64,000 bases of DNA from Litorihabitans aurantiacus (GCF_030161595.1 NZ_BSUM01000001.1:1364001-1428000); one strand, 5' to 3'; positions 1-12,227 are shown, counted from the stretch's first letter. Notes: generated from the sequence alone by a model not told the origin. Program-made: numbers and translations.

Positions 1-3000
1 TCCACCGCAGTGACGGGAACGTCGGCGAGCGGGTTGTCGACCTCCGCCAGCAGACGGCGGACCGCGTCGACGTCGAGCTCGACGTCGGCCGGCGCCGCGA
101 TCCCGTTGGCGTCCAGCAGCCCGCGCCACATGGCGTCACCGCCGGCGACGCCGGCCAGCGCCGACTCCCGCGTGGGGTAGGCGTCCAGCACCACGAGGAG
201 GGCGACCTCCTCACCGCTGCTGCGCAGCCGTGCCGCCAGGTGCTGCGCGAGCCGGCCGCCGAACGACCACCCCATCAGGTGGTACGGCCCGTGGGGCTGG
301 ACCTCGCGCATCGCCCCGACGTAGCTGTCGAGCAGCTCCTCGATGGTCCCGGCCGTGGGCGGCTCGGGCTGGTCGGGCGCGATGCCCGGCATCTGCAGAC
401 CGAGCAGCGGCCGCCGCGAGGACAGGTGCTGCAGCAGCACGGCGTACTTCCAGCTCAGACCGCTCGCGGGGTGGACGGCGAACAGCGGTGCGCCCGTGCC
501 CTGCTCGCGCAGGGGCAGGATCGTGCGCAGGCTGTCCGCCACGGTCGAACCGGCCCCCTCGCCGGCGGACGCGAGCGCGGCCAGCGCGGCCACGGTCGGC
601 GCCCGGAAGAGCGCCTGCACCGGCAGGTCGCTGCCCAGCGCCTCGTTGACCGCCGCGACGGTCGGCTGGGCCACGAACGAGTGGCCGCCGAGCTCGAAGA
701 AGGAGTCCTCCGCCGAGACCGCCGACTCCCCTCGCCCAGGCCGAGCACCCGGGCGAACGCCGCGGCGACGGCGCGCTCGGCGTCGCCCTCCGGGGCCCGG
801 CCACCGGCCGCCCCCGCGTGCTCCAGCTCGGGCAGAGCGGCCGCGTCGACCTTGCCGTTGCGGGTCAGCGGGACCTCGTCGATCACGCGCACGGCGACCG
901 GGACCATGTAGTCCGGCACGCGCGAGCGCAGGTCGGCGAGCAGGGCGGCGGTGAGGTTCTCGGGCTCTGCGTCGCCGGAGGCGACCACCCACGCCCCGAG
1001 GGCCGTCGCACGCCCGGTGTCGACCGGTCGCACCACGGCCCGCTCCACGCCGTCGGACCGGCGCAGCAGCGCCTCCACCTCACCCGGCTCGACGCGGTGG
1101 CCGCGGATCTTGACCTGGTCGTCGCTGCGGCCGAGGGACACCACGCGGCCGTGGGCGGGTCCGGCGTCGCCCTCGCGGGCGGGCCGCACGGCGACGAGGT
1201 CGCCCGTGCGGTACATCCGGCTCCCGTCGGCGGCGAACGGGTCGGCGACGAACCGCTCCGCGCTCGCCCCGGGGCGACCGGCGTACCCGTGAGCGAGCTG
1301 CTCACCCGCGAGCCACAGCTCACCGACACCGCCCGGCACGGTGGGCCGCAGCGAGGCGTCCAGCACGTAGCCCCGCGTCCCCGGCGTCGTGGCCCCCAGC
1401 ACGGGCGCGTCCGTGTCCGCCACGCGCGCGACGAGCGAGTCGACACCCACCTCCGTCGGGCCGTACAGGTTCCAGGCCTCGACGCCCGTGCGCTCGCGCA
1501 GCCAGTCCCACAGCCCGCCGTCGATCGCCTCGCCGCCCAGCAGGAGCGTGAACGGCGCGTCCGCGGGACGGGAGTCGAGCACGTCGGCGAACGACGTCTG
1601 CGCCACCAGCGCGGCGACGTAGCCCGGCGTGGTCTCCCACGCCGCGACGCCTCGCTCCGCGAACAGGCGCACGAGCGCCTCGGGGTCGCGGCGCACGTCG
1701 TCGGCCACCACGAGCAGCTCGTGACCGGCGGCGAGCCACAGCACGGGGTCCATCGCGGCGTCGAAGCCGACCCCGGTGGTGTGCGCCATCCGCACGCGGC
1801 GGAGCTCGGGGTCGGGCAGCAGCGTGGCCCGGTGCGAGGCGAGCAGGTGCGCCAGCGCGCGGTGCGGCACCTGGACGGCCTTCGGCTCACCGGTCGTGCC
1901 GGAGGTGAACACGAGGTACGCCGGGTCGTCGAGATCCGGCGTCACCGCGGCCCCGGTGTCGTCCGCGGCCTCCGCGACACCGCCCGCTCCCCCGTCACCG
2001 ACGAGGTCGGTGAGGGCGACGACGGCGTCCGGCTCCAGCCCCGCGTCGGCGGCCGCCTCGTGCGAGACGTCGCCGAGCCCGTCGCCGGGTGCCGCCTCGT
2101 CGGCGTGCACGAGCAGCCGGGCGCCCGCCGTCGTGAGCATACGTGCCACCCGCTCGGCGGGCAGCGCGTCGTCGATCGGGGCGACGACAGCCCCGGCGCG
2201 CCACACCCCGAGCAGCGCCGCCACCGTGTCGACCGACCGCGGCAGGCGCAGCGCGACGACGTCGCCGCACGCCACCCCGCGCGCCCGGAGCGCCGAGGCG
2301 AGCGCCGTCACGCGCGCGTCGAGCTCGCCGCGCGTCAGGCGGGACGGCTGCCCCGGGGCCACCGCGGGCCCGGTGACCGCGACCGGTGAGGCGTCCCGGG
2401 CCACGGAGTCCGCGAGGACGTCCAGGACGGTCCGGGCCTCGTGCTCCCCGGCGGGCCACGCGGCCAGAGCGGTGGGGACGCCGGGGATCACGACGTCGCG
2501 CAGGGCGGTGTCGGGGGCCTCGGCGACCGCGCCCAGGAAGGCGAGCCAGCGGTCGACGAGCCCGCGGGCCGCCTCGTCGCTGAACAGCGCGGCGTTGTAC
2601 TCCAGCACGCCGTCCACCGCGCTGTCGGCGCTGACGGCGCCACCGGTCGCACTCGCGCCGCGGCCGCGCGGACGCAGGGTGAACGACAGGTCGACCTTCG
2701 CCGCCCCGGTGGACTCCGGCGGGACAGCACGCGTGGTGACGCCGGGCAGGTCGAGCTGGAGCCCGGTGGGCTCCTCCAGCGACAGCATGGTCTGGAACAG
2801 CGGGTGCCGCCCGAGCCGGCGCTCCGGGGCCAGGGCCTCGACGATGCGCTCGAACGGGACGTCCTCGTGCTCCACCGCGGTCAGCGTCGCCGCGCGCGCC
2901 AGGTCGATGGCGTCGAGCAGCGTCGGGTGGGTGGCAGAGGCCCCGTGGGCACGATCGGTGGGCCGCAGGTCCAGCCGGAGCGGCAGCGTGTTCACGAAGA

Positions 3001-6000
3001 AGCCCACGAGGTCGGCGAGGTCGGGGTCGGTGCGGCCCGCCGAGGGCGACCCGATCACGATGTCGTCGCCCGAACCGATCCGCTGAAGGTACCCGGCCAG
3101 CGCACCGAGCCACGCGTGGAACGCGCTCGCGGAGCGACGCCCGGCCGCCGTGGTCAGGCTCGCCGCGACGTCGGACGGGATCTCGAACTCGAGCAGCCGC
3201 GCGGGCTGCGACGCGGTGTCGGGCCGGGTGCCGTCGGCGGGCAGGTCGAGCTCGGTCGGCACACCGTCCAGCGCGTCCGTCCACACCGCCAGGTCCTGCT
3301 CGGCCGACCCGGTGGCCGTCGCCTCGCGATGCCGCGCGACGTCGGTCACCTGCACGGCGAGCGGTCGCAGCGCGGCCGGTCCGCCGCCCAGCCGCGCGGT
3401 GTAGGCGGCGGCCAGGTCGCCCACCAGCGGGGTCAGCGACGCACCGTCGGTGGCGATGTGGTGGATGACCAGGTCGAGCCGCCACGTGTCGTCACCGGTC
3501 GCCACGACCGCGGCGCGGATCGGGATCTCCGTGCCCAGGTCGAAGCCGGCGGTGAGGTCCACGGCGTCGGAGCCGGCCAGACCCGTCGGTGCCGGTTCGA
3601 TGCGGGCGACCGCCGCGCCGTCGACCTCGGGGTAGGTGGTGCGCAGGACCTCGTGGCGGGCCACCAGGTCGTCGACGGCACCGGCCAGCGCTGCGGTGTC
3701 CAGACCGCCGCGGAGCTCGACCTGCAGGACGACCGAGTACTCCGAGGAGCTGGGGTCGAGCCGGTTGAGGAAGCGCAGGCGCTGCTGGCCCGCGGTCAGC
3801 GGGAGGTCGTCGTCACCGGCGCGCGGGTTCTCCGCGACCCACGCCCGCAGCCGCGGCCGGTCCTGCGACTCCTTCCGCGCGGCACGCGTGCTGGCATCGC
3901 CGGTGTCGTCGGGCCCCGCGCCGCGGACGTGCTCGAGCAGCGCACCCGGCGTCGGGGCGTCGAAGACCGTGCGCAGGGGCAGGTCGGCGCCGAGCTCCTC
4001 CCGGATGCGTGCCACGAGGGCGACGGCGAGGAGCGAGTGTCCGCCGAGGGCGAAGAAGTCGTCGTCGAGACCGACCTCGTCCGCCCCGACGACGTCCCCG
4101 ACGATCGCGCACAGCGCGCGCTCGTCGTCGGTCTCCGGCGCCCGCGCGCTCGTGCGCGCGCCGGGCTCCGGCAGCGCGTCGACGTCGACCTTGCCGTTGG
4201 GCGTGAGGGGCACCGACGCGATCTGCGCCAGCGCCGTCGGGACCATGTACTCCGGCAGCGCCGCCGCGGCGGAGGCGCGCACGGCGTCGAGGTCGAGACC
4301 GTCCGGCTCGCCCCGGCCCACCAGCCACGCAGCCAGGCGCGCGGTCTCGGGGCCGCCGGGCGTGACGACGCGCACGATCGCGGTGGCGACGTCGTCGGCG
4401 CGCTCGAGGGTGCGCTCGACGTCGGCGACCTCGATGCGGTAGCCGCGCAGCTTGATCTGGTCGTCGTCGCGGCGCACGTACTCGAGCTCACCGCTCGCGC
4501 GGCGGCGCACGACGTCGCCGGTGCGGTACATCCGCGTGCCGTCGCCGCGCGGGTCGGCCACGAAGCGCGCGGCCGTCTCGGCGGCGCGGCCCCGGTACCC
4601 GTGGGCCTCGGAGAGGCCGGCCAGGTACAGCTCGCCCTCGACCCCCTCGGGGACGGGCCGCAGCGCGCGGTCCAGGACGCGGGCGGTGACGTTCGCGACC
4701 GGTCGGCCGATCGTGACCCGCCCCGGGGTGATCGGTGCGAGCACCGAGTCCACGGTGAACTCGCTCGGACCGTAGAGGTTCCAACCCGCCACGCCCGGGG
4801 CGTCGGCGAGGCGGTCCCACAGCGCAGCCGGCACGGCCTCGCCGCCGACGGCGACCAGCAGCGGCACCGTGCGGTCCGCGGCCCCCTCGAGCAGGCCGAG
4901 CGTCACGAGCTGCTGGGCGTAGGACGGCGTGGTCTCCAGGACGTCGACGCCGAGCTCGGCCACTGCGCGCACGACCGCCTCGGCGTCGCTCTGCGTCGTC
5001 TCGTCGGCGACGTGGAGCGTGGTGCCGGAGACGAGCCACAGGATCGGGTCCCACGCCGCGTCGAAGGCCAGGCCCGACAGGTGCAGCATGCGGGGCAGCC
5101 GGCCGGAGTCGGCCGCGACGGCGTCGCGCAGCGGCCCGACCAGGACGTCCTCGTGCTGCGCCAGCACGGAGGCCAGCGCGCGGTGCGGCACCTGCACGCC
5201 CTTGGGGCGCCCCGTGGTGCCGGACGTGTGGACGAGGTAGGCCACGTCGTCGAGCGCCGGAAGCGCAGGGAGCGCCGGCGGCTCGGTCTCGTTCGCGTCC
5301 TCGGTCGAGTCCCCGCTCACGAGGCCGTCGGCCGTGCGCAGGTGGGGCACGGACGCGCCCGCGTCCTCGAGCGCCCGCGCCAGCCGCTCCCCGCGCGCGA
5401 CGTCGTCGACCAGCAGCACGGTCGGTGCGGCGTCGGTCAGGACGGTCGTCAGACGCTCGTCGGGGTGAGCGACGTCGAGCGGGACGGCGACGGCGCCGGC
5501 GCGCAGCGCCGCCAGCACGGTCACGACGGCGTCGGCGGTGCGCGGGAGCGCGACGGCGACCCGGTCGCCCGGCGCCGTCCCGAGGCGCACGAGGGCGACG
5601 GCCGCGGTCTCCACCCGGTCCTGGAGCTCGGCGAACGTCAGGGAGCGGTCGACCCCGACGAGCGCGGGCCGGTCGCCGTGCTCGGCCGCGGTGGCCGCCA
5701 GCCGGCCCAGCACGCCGTCGGACACCGGCAGGGTGCGCCCCTCCTCGTGCTCCACCAGGCGTGCGGCGGTCGCGTCGTCGACGACGGGCAGGTCGGACAG
5801 GCGGCGGTCCGCACCGCTCACGAACGCGTCCAGCACTCGGTCGAGCGCGTCGCCCAGCCGCTGCGCCGTGGAGGAGTCGAAGAGCGCGCGGTCGTAGCCG
5901 AGGGCGCCCACGAGGGGGCCGTCCTCGCCGTCGGGCGTGGCGAAGTCGACCAGCAGGTCGGTCTTGACGCCGGCGCTGGTCACCTGGCCCGGGACCGTCA

Positions 6001-9000
6001 CCCGCAGCCCGGCGAGGTCGAGCTCGGCGGGCGCGTTGCTCTGCAGCGTCAGCAGGACCTGGAACAGGGGGTGGCGGTCGGGCACGCGCGGCGGGCGAAG
6101 CGCGTCGACGAGCAGGTCGAAGGGCACGTCCTGGTGGGCGTACGCCTCGGTGTTGCCCTCGCGCACCCGTCGCAGCACCTCCGCGAGCGTCGGGTCCTGC
6201 GCGAGCGAGGTGCGCAGCACCACGGTCGTGACGAAGAAGCCGACGAGCTCGTCGAGGCGCGGGTCGGTGCGCCCCGCGACCGGGGTGCCGACCACGACGT
6301 CCTCCCCGGCGCCCTGCTGCTCGAGAGCGACGGTCAGCGCGGCGTGCAGCACGATGAACAGGCTCGTACGGTGCTCGGCGGCGAGGGCGCGCAGCGCGGC
6401 GTGGCGCTCGGGGTCGAGGACGAGCGGCACCTCGCCGACGCCCCGCTGGGCGGGATCGGCGGCGTCGGCCGTCCCCCGGGCGCGGTCGCGCGGGAGGCTG
6501 ATCTCGTCGGGCGCGCCCGCGAGCGTCCGCCGCCAGTGCTCGACCTGCTCGGCCAGCGCGCTGGTCGGGTCCTCGGGGTCGCCGAGGACCTCGCGCTGCC
6601 ACAGCGTCCAGTCCGCGTACGTCACGGGCAGGGGCGCGAGCTCGGGCTCTCGTCCGTCGATCCGCGCCTCGTAGGCGCGCGAGAGGTCGTGCGCGAACGG
6701 TGCGAGGGACCACCCGTCGGCGGCGATGTGGTGCATGACCACCACGAGGGCGTGCCGGGTCGGCGCGGTGCGCAGCAGCACGGCGCGCAGCGGGGCCTGG
6801 GTCGTGACGTCGAAGGGCCGCAGGGCCTCCTGCTCCACGACGGCGTCGAGCCGCTCGGCGGGAACGTCGACGGCGGTCAGGGAGACGGGCCCGGCACGCA
6901 GGACCACCTGGACCGGCTCCCCGCCGTCGTAGGGCACGACGGTGCGCAGCGGCTCGTGGCGCTCCGCGACGTCGCCCAGGGCGGCCCGCAGCGCGGCCAC
7001 GTCGAGCTCGCCGTCCAGGTGCAGCACGACCGGGATGTTGTAGGCGGCGGACCCGGGCTCGAGCCGGTTGAGGAACCAGAGCCGGCGCTGCGAGTGCGAG
7101 ACGGGCAGGCGTTCGGGGCGGGGCGTCGGGGCGAGTCGCGGTCCCCGTGCCGAGCCTCGGGTGCCGGGGGTGTCGCCGGCGGTCTCGTCGTCGGTCGCGG
7201 TGTCACCGACCGCCCCCGCGAGCAGCGCGACGGTCGGGCGCTGGAAGACGGCACGGACCGTGACGGTGGTCTCGAGCCGGTCCGAGAGCACGGCGGCCAG
7301 CCGCGTCGCCAGGAGGGAGTGACCGCCCGCGGCGAAGAAGTCCTCCTCGATCCCGATCGAGCCGATCTCGAGGACCTCGGCGAAGGCCGCGGCGACGGTG
7401 CGCTCGGCCGCGGTGCGCGGCTGCTGGGAGGCGTCGGCCACGGTGGCCTCCGGGGCGGGCAGCGCGCGCCGGTCCAGCTTGCCGTTCGGCGTGAGCGGCA
7501 GGCTCGAGAGCGTGAGGATGCTGCTGGGGACCATGTAGTCCGGCAGGTCGGCGCGCAGCGCGTCCCGCACGCGGGTGCCGAGGCCGTCGCCACCCTCCCC
7601 CGTGACGTACCCGACGACGCGCGCCGCGGCGCCCTCGCCCTGGACGATCGCGGCGGCGCCGGAGACGTCGCCGTGGCGGCGCATGGCGCTCTCGATCTCG
7701 CTCAGCTCCACGCGGTAGCCACGGATCTTCACCTGGTCGTCGATGCGGCCGAGGAAGCGCAGCGACCCGTCGTGACGGCGTCGCACGACGTCCCCGGTGC
7801 GGTACATCCGGGAGCCGTCGTCGGCGAACGGGTCGGCGACGAAACGCTCGGCGCTCAGGCCGGGCTGCCCGACGTAGCCGCGCGCCACGTTCACGCCCGC
7901 GAGGTAGAGCTCGCCGACGGCGCGGTCGGGGACCGGGTGCAGCGCGGCGTCCAGCACGTAGTGCCGGCTGTTGCGCACCGAGGACCCCAGGTGGGGGTCG
8001 CCCGCGTCGATCGTGGCGATCAGGGAGTCGACCGTGACCTCGGTCGGACCGTAGAAGTTCACGGCGTGGACGTCCTCGTGCGCGGCGAACGCGTCCCACA
8101 GCCCGGGGCCGACCTCCTCGCCGCCGAGGGCCACGACCGTGGGGTGGCGCTCGCCCTCGAAGAGGCCGGTGGACAGGAGCGCCTGGGCGAACGACGGCGT
8201 CGTCTCGATCGAGTCGATGCCGGCCTCGGCGAGGTGGTCCGCCAGGCGCTGCGGGTCGCGCCGCACGTCGTCGTCGATCATGTGCAGCTCGTGACCGGCG
8301 AACAGCCACAGCAGCGGGTCCCACGCGGCGTCGAACGACAGGCCCGCGGTGTGCGCGACGCGCACGGGGCGACCGAGGCGCTCGGCGGCCGGCTCGAACA
8401 GCTCGGCGCGATGGTGCTGGAACAGGTTGCGCAGCGCCACGCGCTCGACCCCGACGCCCTTGGGACGGCCCGTGCTGCCCGAGGTGAAGACCACGTAGCC
8501 GAGCTCGGTGCTCGGCACCGACGGCAGCGTGGTGGCGTCGTCGCTGGCGCGGCGCCAGGCCGTCGCGGTGTCGGCGTCGATCGCCAGCGACGGGGTGGTC
8601 CACGTCGCCCCCGCGTCGCGGTCGCGCCCCGCCTGGCGGTGGCTGGTCAGGAGCAGGACGGGTGCCGCGTCCTCGATCATCCCGGTGACGCGCTCGATCG
8701 GGTACTCGGGGTCGAGCGGGACGTACACCGCGCCCGCCTTGAGCAGGGCGAGCACGATCATCGGCAGGTACCGGCTGCGCTCGATCCGGACGGCGACGGA
8801 CTCCCCCGCCGTGACGCCCTGCGCGAGCAGGTGGTGCGCGAGGCGCGTGGACGCGAGGTCCAGCTCGGCGAGGGTCCAGGTGCCGTCGGGGGCGACGACG
8901 GCGAGGTCGTCGGGCCGCTCGGCGGCCTGCTCGGAGAAGGCGTCGAGCACCGTCTCCTCGCTGATCTGCCGCTCGGGACCGGCACCCTGGGCGATCAGCG

Positions 9001-10387
9001 GGGCGACCTCGTCCTCCGACACGAGCCGGGCGCTGGTCACGGGCATGTCGGCGTCCGCCAGCGCCTGGCCGAGCAGGCCGACGAGTCGCTCGGCGTGCTC
9101 GGTCAGGGTGGCGGTGGTGTGCAGCGCGGCGTCGCCCTCGAGTGCGAGCGTGGCCGTGGCGGCACCGCTGTCCAGGCCCGAGACGACGACCGACAGGTCG
9201 TGGACGGGACCGGTGGAGAGGATGCGGACCTCACCGGTCGCCTCGCCGAGCGTGAGCTGGTCGATGACCGGGAGCAGGTTGACCGAGGGTCCGGGCTGCG
9301 CCGGTGCCGTCGGGAGGTCGTCCGTGCGGAAGCGCTGGTGCTTCACGACGGCGCGCACGACGTCGCCGGCGTGCGCGACGGTCTCGGCGATCGTCGCCGA
9401 ACCGGGGACGTCGAGGTGCATCGGGAGGATGCTGGAGAGCATCGACGGCGTGGCCTTCGCGACCTTCCCGCGGCGCGCCGTCACCGGCAGCCCGAGCGAG
9501 ACGGAGTCCTGCCCGGTGATCCGGGCGAGGTAGAGCGCGACGACACCCACCACGGTCTTCGGCAGGTCGCGGCCCATGTCGGCGAGCGGCCGTGCCAGCG
9601 CCTTCGTGAGCGGGACGTCGACCCGGACGACGCGCGAGGCGGGACGCCCGGTCGTGCCCTCGAGCCCCTCGACCGTCGACTCGCGGTCGAACGCCTCCCG
9701 CCAGAACGCCTCGTCCTGCGCGTGCTCGTCGGAGGAGCGGTACTCCTCGAGCGCCCCGAGCAGCTCGGTGTGGGAGGGGAACGGCGAGGCCGTGCGCGCG
9801 GCGGTGCGCGCGACGCGGCCGGTGAGGAGTCGCAGGAGCGGCCCGGACGGCGCCCGCTTCGCCAGCTCGGTGTACACGCGGGCGAGGTAGTGCAGCGCGA
9901 TGACGGCCGAGTACCCGTCGAGGGCGACGTGGTGCACGCGCTGGAACAGCAGCGAGCGGCCACCCGCGAGACGGAACAGGACGGCGCCGAAGAGCTCCTC
10001 GCCGGCGAGGTCGCGCGGCGTGGCCATCTCCTCGTCCATCCGCGCCCGGGCACGCTCCCGTGCGACGTCGGCGTCGACGTCGCGCAGGTCGACGACCTCG
10101 AGCAGGTCGTCGGTGGGCTCGGGGCGGCGCAGCACCGCGTACGGTCCGTCCGCGTCGGAGCGGAAGCGCATGCTGAGGGAGTCGATGTCGCGGACGGTCT
10201 TGGTGACCGCGATGCTCAGCAGCCGCGGGTCGAGATCGCCGGCGACGTCGAGGTACTGGCCGATCTGGTAGGTCGGGTTGTCGGGGTCGAGATCCTGGGC
10301 GTACCAGAGCCCGCGCTGCGCGGGGGTGAGGGTGAGGCGGTCGTCGGGGGCGGTCTCGGTCAGGGGCGTCTGATCGTTGGTCGTCAC
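1..10387 (-). CDS. Trimodular non-ribosomal peptide synthetase, C-A-T-C-A-T-C-A-T-TE (3' end outside window)
   Basis: Assembles a short peptide on carrier domains and releases it with a type I thioesterase. Module 1 spans about residues 1-1085, module 2 to about 2160, module 3 to about 3245, then TE. Condensation motifs are HHVALDG (about 152), HHIAADG and HHIATDG. The adenylation domains carry TSGSTGRPKG or TSGTTG(R/E)PK, YGPTE or YGPSE, and YRTGD. Carrier motifs are GGHSLLA twice and LGGHSFVA. The TE has GWSFGG (plus-strand 258-281). The first C domain opens the protein and resembles EntF/DhbF-type C domains that accept an aryl or acyl starter from a separate carrier, so a siderophore is possible (inference). 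No epimerase or methyltransferase domain was seen. The frame breaks at the CCCC run 728-731; one added base restores the third carrier domain and TE. The GTG start follows AAGAGAG. A-domain specificity was not assigned. Confidence 0.93.
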
Positions 10388-10406
10388 GCGTCACTCTCTT
10401 CACGGA

Positions 10407-10438
10407 CGAGGCCCCGCCCTTGAGGGGGCGGGGCCTCG
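10407..10438 (-). terminator. GC-rich hairpin between the peptide gene and the NRPS
   Basis: Perfect 13-bp arms (10407-10419 and 10426-10438) flank a 6-nt loop, with no clear T-tract. It lies downstream of the small peptide gene and about 20 nt upstream of the NRPS start on the same strand. It could end the peptide transcript or act as an attenuator for the NRPS. Confidence 0.7.
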
Positions 10439-10495
10439 AGTCACGATGGTGCGCCGGTTGGTCCGGCGCTCACTGCTCGGTCGCTCGGCGTCGAT

Positions 10496-10597
10496 CTACT
10501 GGAACTGACCGATCTGCAGGAAGTTCAGGATGCCGCCGATGTCGACCAGCGGGCCCTGGACGAGCGGGCCTTCGATGAGTGCGTTCCACATCTCCAC
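10496..10597 (-). CDS. Small acidic amphipathic peptide (33 aa), unknown function
   Basis: A short frame begins GTG GAG ATG and ends TAG. GAAGGAG lies at 10604-10610, 6 nt before the GTG, which is excellent spacing; the in-frame ATG at 10591 is the alternative start. The product has no Lys, Arg, His or Cys, three acidic residues and a net charge near -3. It contains the internal repeat GPLVQGPLV and a hydrophobic C-terminus (ILNFLQIGQFQ). There is no signal peptide or RiPP-like core with Cys/Ser/Thr. It sits upstream of the NRPS on the same strand, separated by a strong hairpin, and is divergent from the deacetylase. I do not recognise a family. A membrane-active or pore-type helix, a signalling peptide or a leader peptide are all possible. 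Confidence 0.6.
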   Translation of the reverse strand: MEMWNALIEGPLVQGPLVDIGGILNFLQIGQFQ

Positions 10598-10653
10598 GGG
10601 GAGCTCCTTCGTACGTCTCGTTGCCTGCCCCGGTCGGGGCCTCACGAGGGGTT

Positions 10654-10673
10654 CGGAACCGTCCGCGGTTCCG
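10654..10673. promoter_or_regulatory. 8-bp inverted repeat upstream of the peptide gene
   Basis: CGGAACCG and CGGTTCCG form perfect arms with a 4-nt loop. The repeat lies 57 nt upstream of the peptide start and 64 nt upstream of the divergent deacetylase start. Its position suits an operator or a 5' UTR hairpin. No regulator can be assigned. Confidence 0.4.
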
Positions 10674-10736
10674 GATGGGTCGGGTCCGCGAACTCGGTGA
10701 CCCGCGCCTGCCCCACGCCTGGCAGGGTGGTGGCCC

Positions 10737-12224
10737 ATGAGGGGGCGTCTCAGGAACCTGTCGATCGCGTGCGCCACGGCGCTGGCACTCACCGCGTGCA
10801 CGCCGGCGGCCCCGCCGCCGGAGGAGGACTCGGGGCCACCACCGACGTCCCCGACGCCGACCTCCTCCCCGGGGCAGCCGATCGAGCGGATCGCCGCGCC
10901 GTCCCTCTCGGACGAGCTCGTGCCCGGCCTCGAGCTCGTGTCGGAGACGGACGAGGACCTGCGGATCTACACGCAGCACGCGGTCGTGCCCGGGGCCGAG
11001 GACCTGTCGGCCGCCCTGGCGGACTACGCGTCGCAGGCGCGGGAGGCCTACCTCCCGGTCGCCGAGTCGGCCGTCGAGGCGGGCGACGTCGAGAACCTCC
11101 CCGACCTCAACGTCCGTCCGGCCCTGGTCGGGTCCGCACCCGACGTGCTCGGCGTGCGCATGACGACCTACCAGTTCTCCGAGGACACGGGGACCGCGAA
11201 CGCCCGGACGTGGTGGGTCGACGGCGGCGACCTGCTCGACTCGGCAGACCTCTTCGCGACTCCGGAGGCCTTCACCGAGTTCGGTGACCTCGTGATGGCG
11301 GACCTCGAGGCACGTGAGCTGGGCCCCTGGGCGCCGGACGACGAGCCCACGCGTCAGCTCACCTCCATCACGTTCACCGACGGCGATCCGGTCGCCGAGC
11401 TCCCCGCCGGCGCTCTGACCGCCGCCGCGGCGGGTTCGCTCACCGTCCGCATTCCGGCCGGCGAGCTGCTGTCCGACGCCGGGCGGCGCGCGGCCGCCGC
11501 CGTCGCCGATCCGCAGCCCTACGACACCGGGCAGGTCGCACCGACCTCGCCGCCGCAGGAGTCGACGCCCCCGCCGTCGGCCTCGCCGACCGATGACCCG
11601 CCGTCGTCCGACGTGGACTGCGCGCAGGTCGCGTGCGTCGCCCTCACCTACGACGACGGGCCCTCCGCGAGCCTGACGCCCCAGCTCCTGGATGTGCTCG
11701 CGGAGCGCGGCGTGCCCGCCACCTTCTTCCTGCTGGGCTCCTCCGTCGAGAGCCACCCGGGGGTGGCCGCCCGGATCGCGCAGGAGGGCCACGAGATCGC
11801 CAACCACACGTTCTCCCACCGCGACCTCACCAACCTCGACCCGACCGAGCGGGCGGCGGAGATCGCCGACACGACCGCCGCGATCGAGTCCGCGACCGGC
11901 GTGACGCCGACGCTGGTGCGGCCGCCGTACGGCGCTCAGGACGACGCCGTCGTGGCCGAGTCCGGCATGGTGGTGGTGACGTGGGACGTCGACACCGAGG
12001 ACTGGTCGAACCGCGATGCGGCGGTCACGACCGACACCGCGCTGGCGGGCGTCGAGGCCGGGTCCATCATCCTCATGCACGACATCCACCCGAGCACGAT
12101 CGAGGCGGCGCCGGGCCTGATCGACGCGCTCGAGGCCGAGGGCTACACGCTCGTCACGGTGTCCGACATCCTCGCGCCGCTCGATCCGGCGCCCGGCACG
12201 CTGGTCTCGCGCGGGGCGTCCTGA
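10737..12224 (+). CDS. Polysaccharide deacetylase lipoprotein (NodB/CE4 family)
   Basis: A predicted surface metal-dependent deacetylase of N-acetylated glycans, possibly peptidoglycan. The N-terminus is a lipoprotein signal with lipobox LTAC at about residues 18-21, followed by a Pro/Thr/Ser linker. The middle (about 50-270) looks like the accessory domain of PdaC-type deacetylases. A second Pro/Ser linker precedes the NodB domain (about 300-480). All five NodB motifs are visible: TYDDGP (metal Asp), HTFSH (metal His pair), RPPYG, WDVDTEDW, and LMHDIH. The total of 495 aa fits the two-domain form. It is divergent from the peptide gene and convergent with the flavoprotein that follows, with only 3 nt between them. 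Substrate is not determined. Confidence 0.9.
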   Translation: MRGRLRNLSIACATALALTACTPAAPPPEEDSGPPPTSPTPTSSPGQPIERIAAPSLSDELVPGLELVSETDEDLRIYTQHAVVPGAEDLSAALADYASQAREAYLPVAESAVEAGDVENLPDLNVRPALVGSAPDVLGVRMTTYQFSEDTGTANARTWWVDGGDLLDSADLFATPEAFTEFGDLVMADLEARELGPWAPDDEPTRQLTSITFTDGDPVAELPAGALTAAAAGSLTVRIPAGELLSDAGRRAAAAVADPQPYDTGQVAPTSPPQESTPPPSASPTDDPPSSDVDCAQVACVALTYDDGPSASLTPQLLDVLAERGVPATFFLLGSSVESHPGVAARIAQEGHEIANHTFSHRDLTNLDPTERAAEIADTTAAIESATGVTPTLVRPPYGAQDDAVVAESGMVVVTWDVDTEDWSNRDAAVTTDTALAGVEAGSIILMHDIHPSTIEAAPGLIDALEAEGYTLVTVSDILAPLDPAPGTLVSRGAS

Positions 12225-12227
12225 GCC

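Noticed and set aside
2441-10423. A 2660-codon open frame on the plus strand antisense to the NRPS
   Set aside because: Arg/Gly/Val/Asp-rich composition without any domain; it mirrors the codon bias of the NRPS on the other strand, as expected at very high GC.
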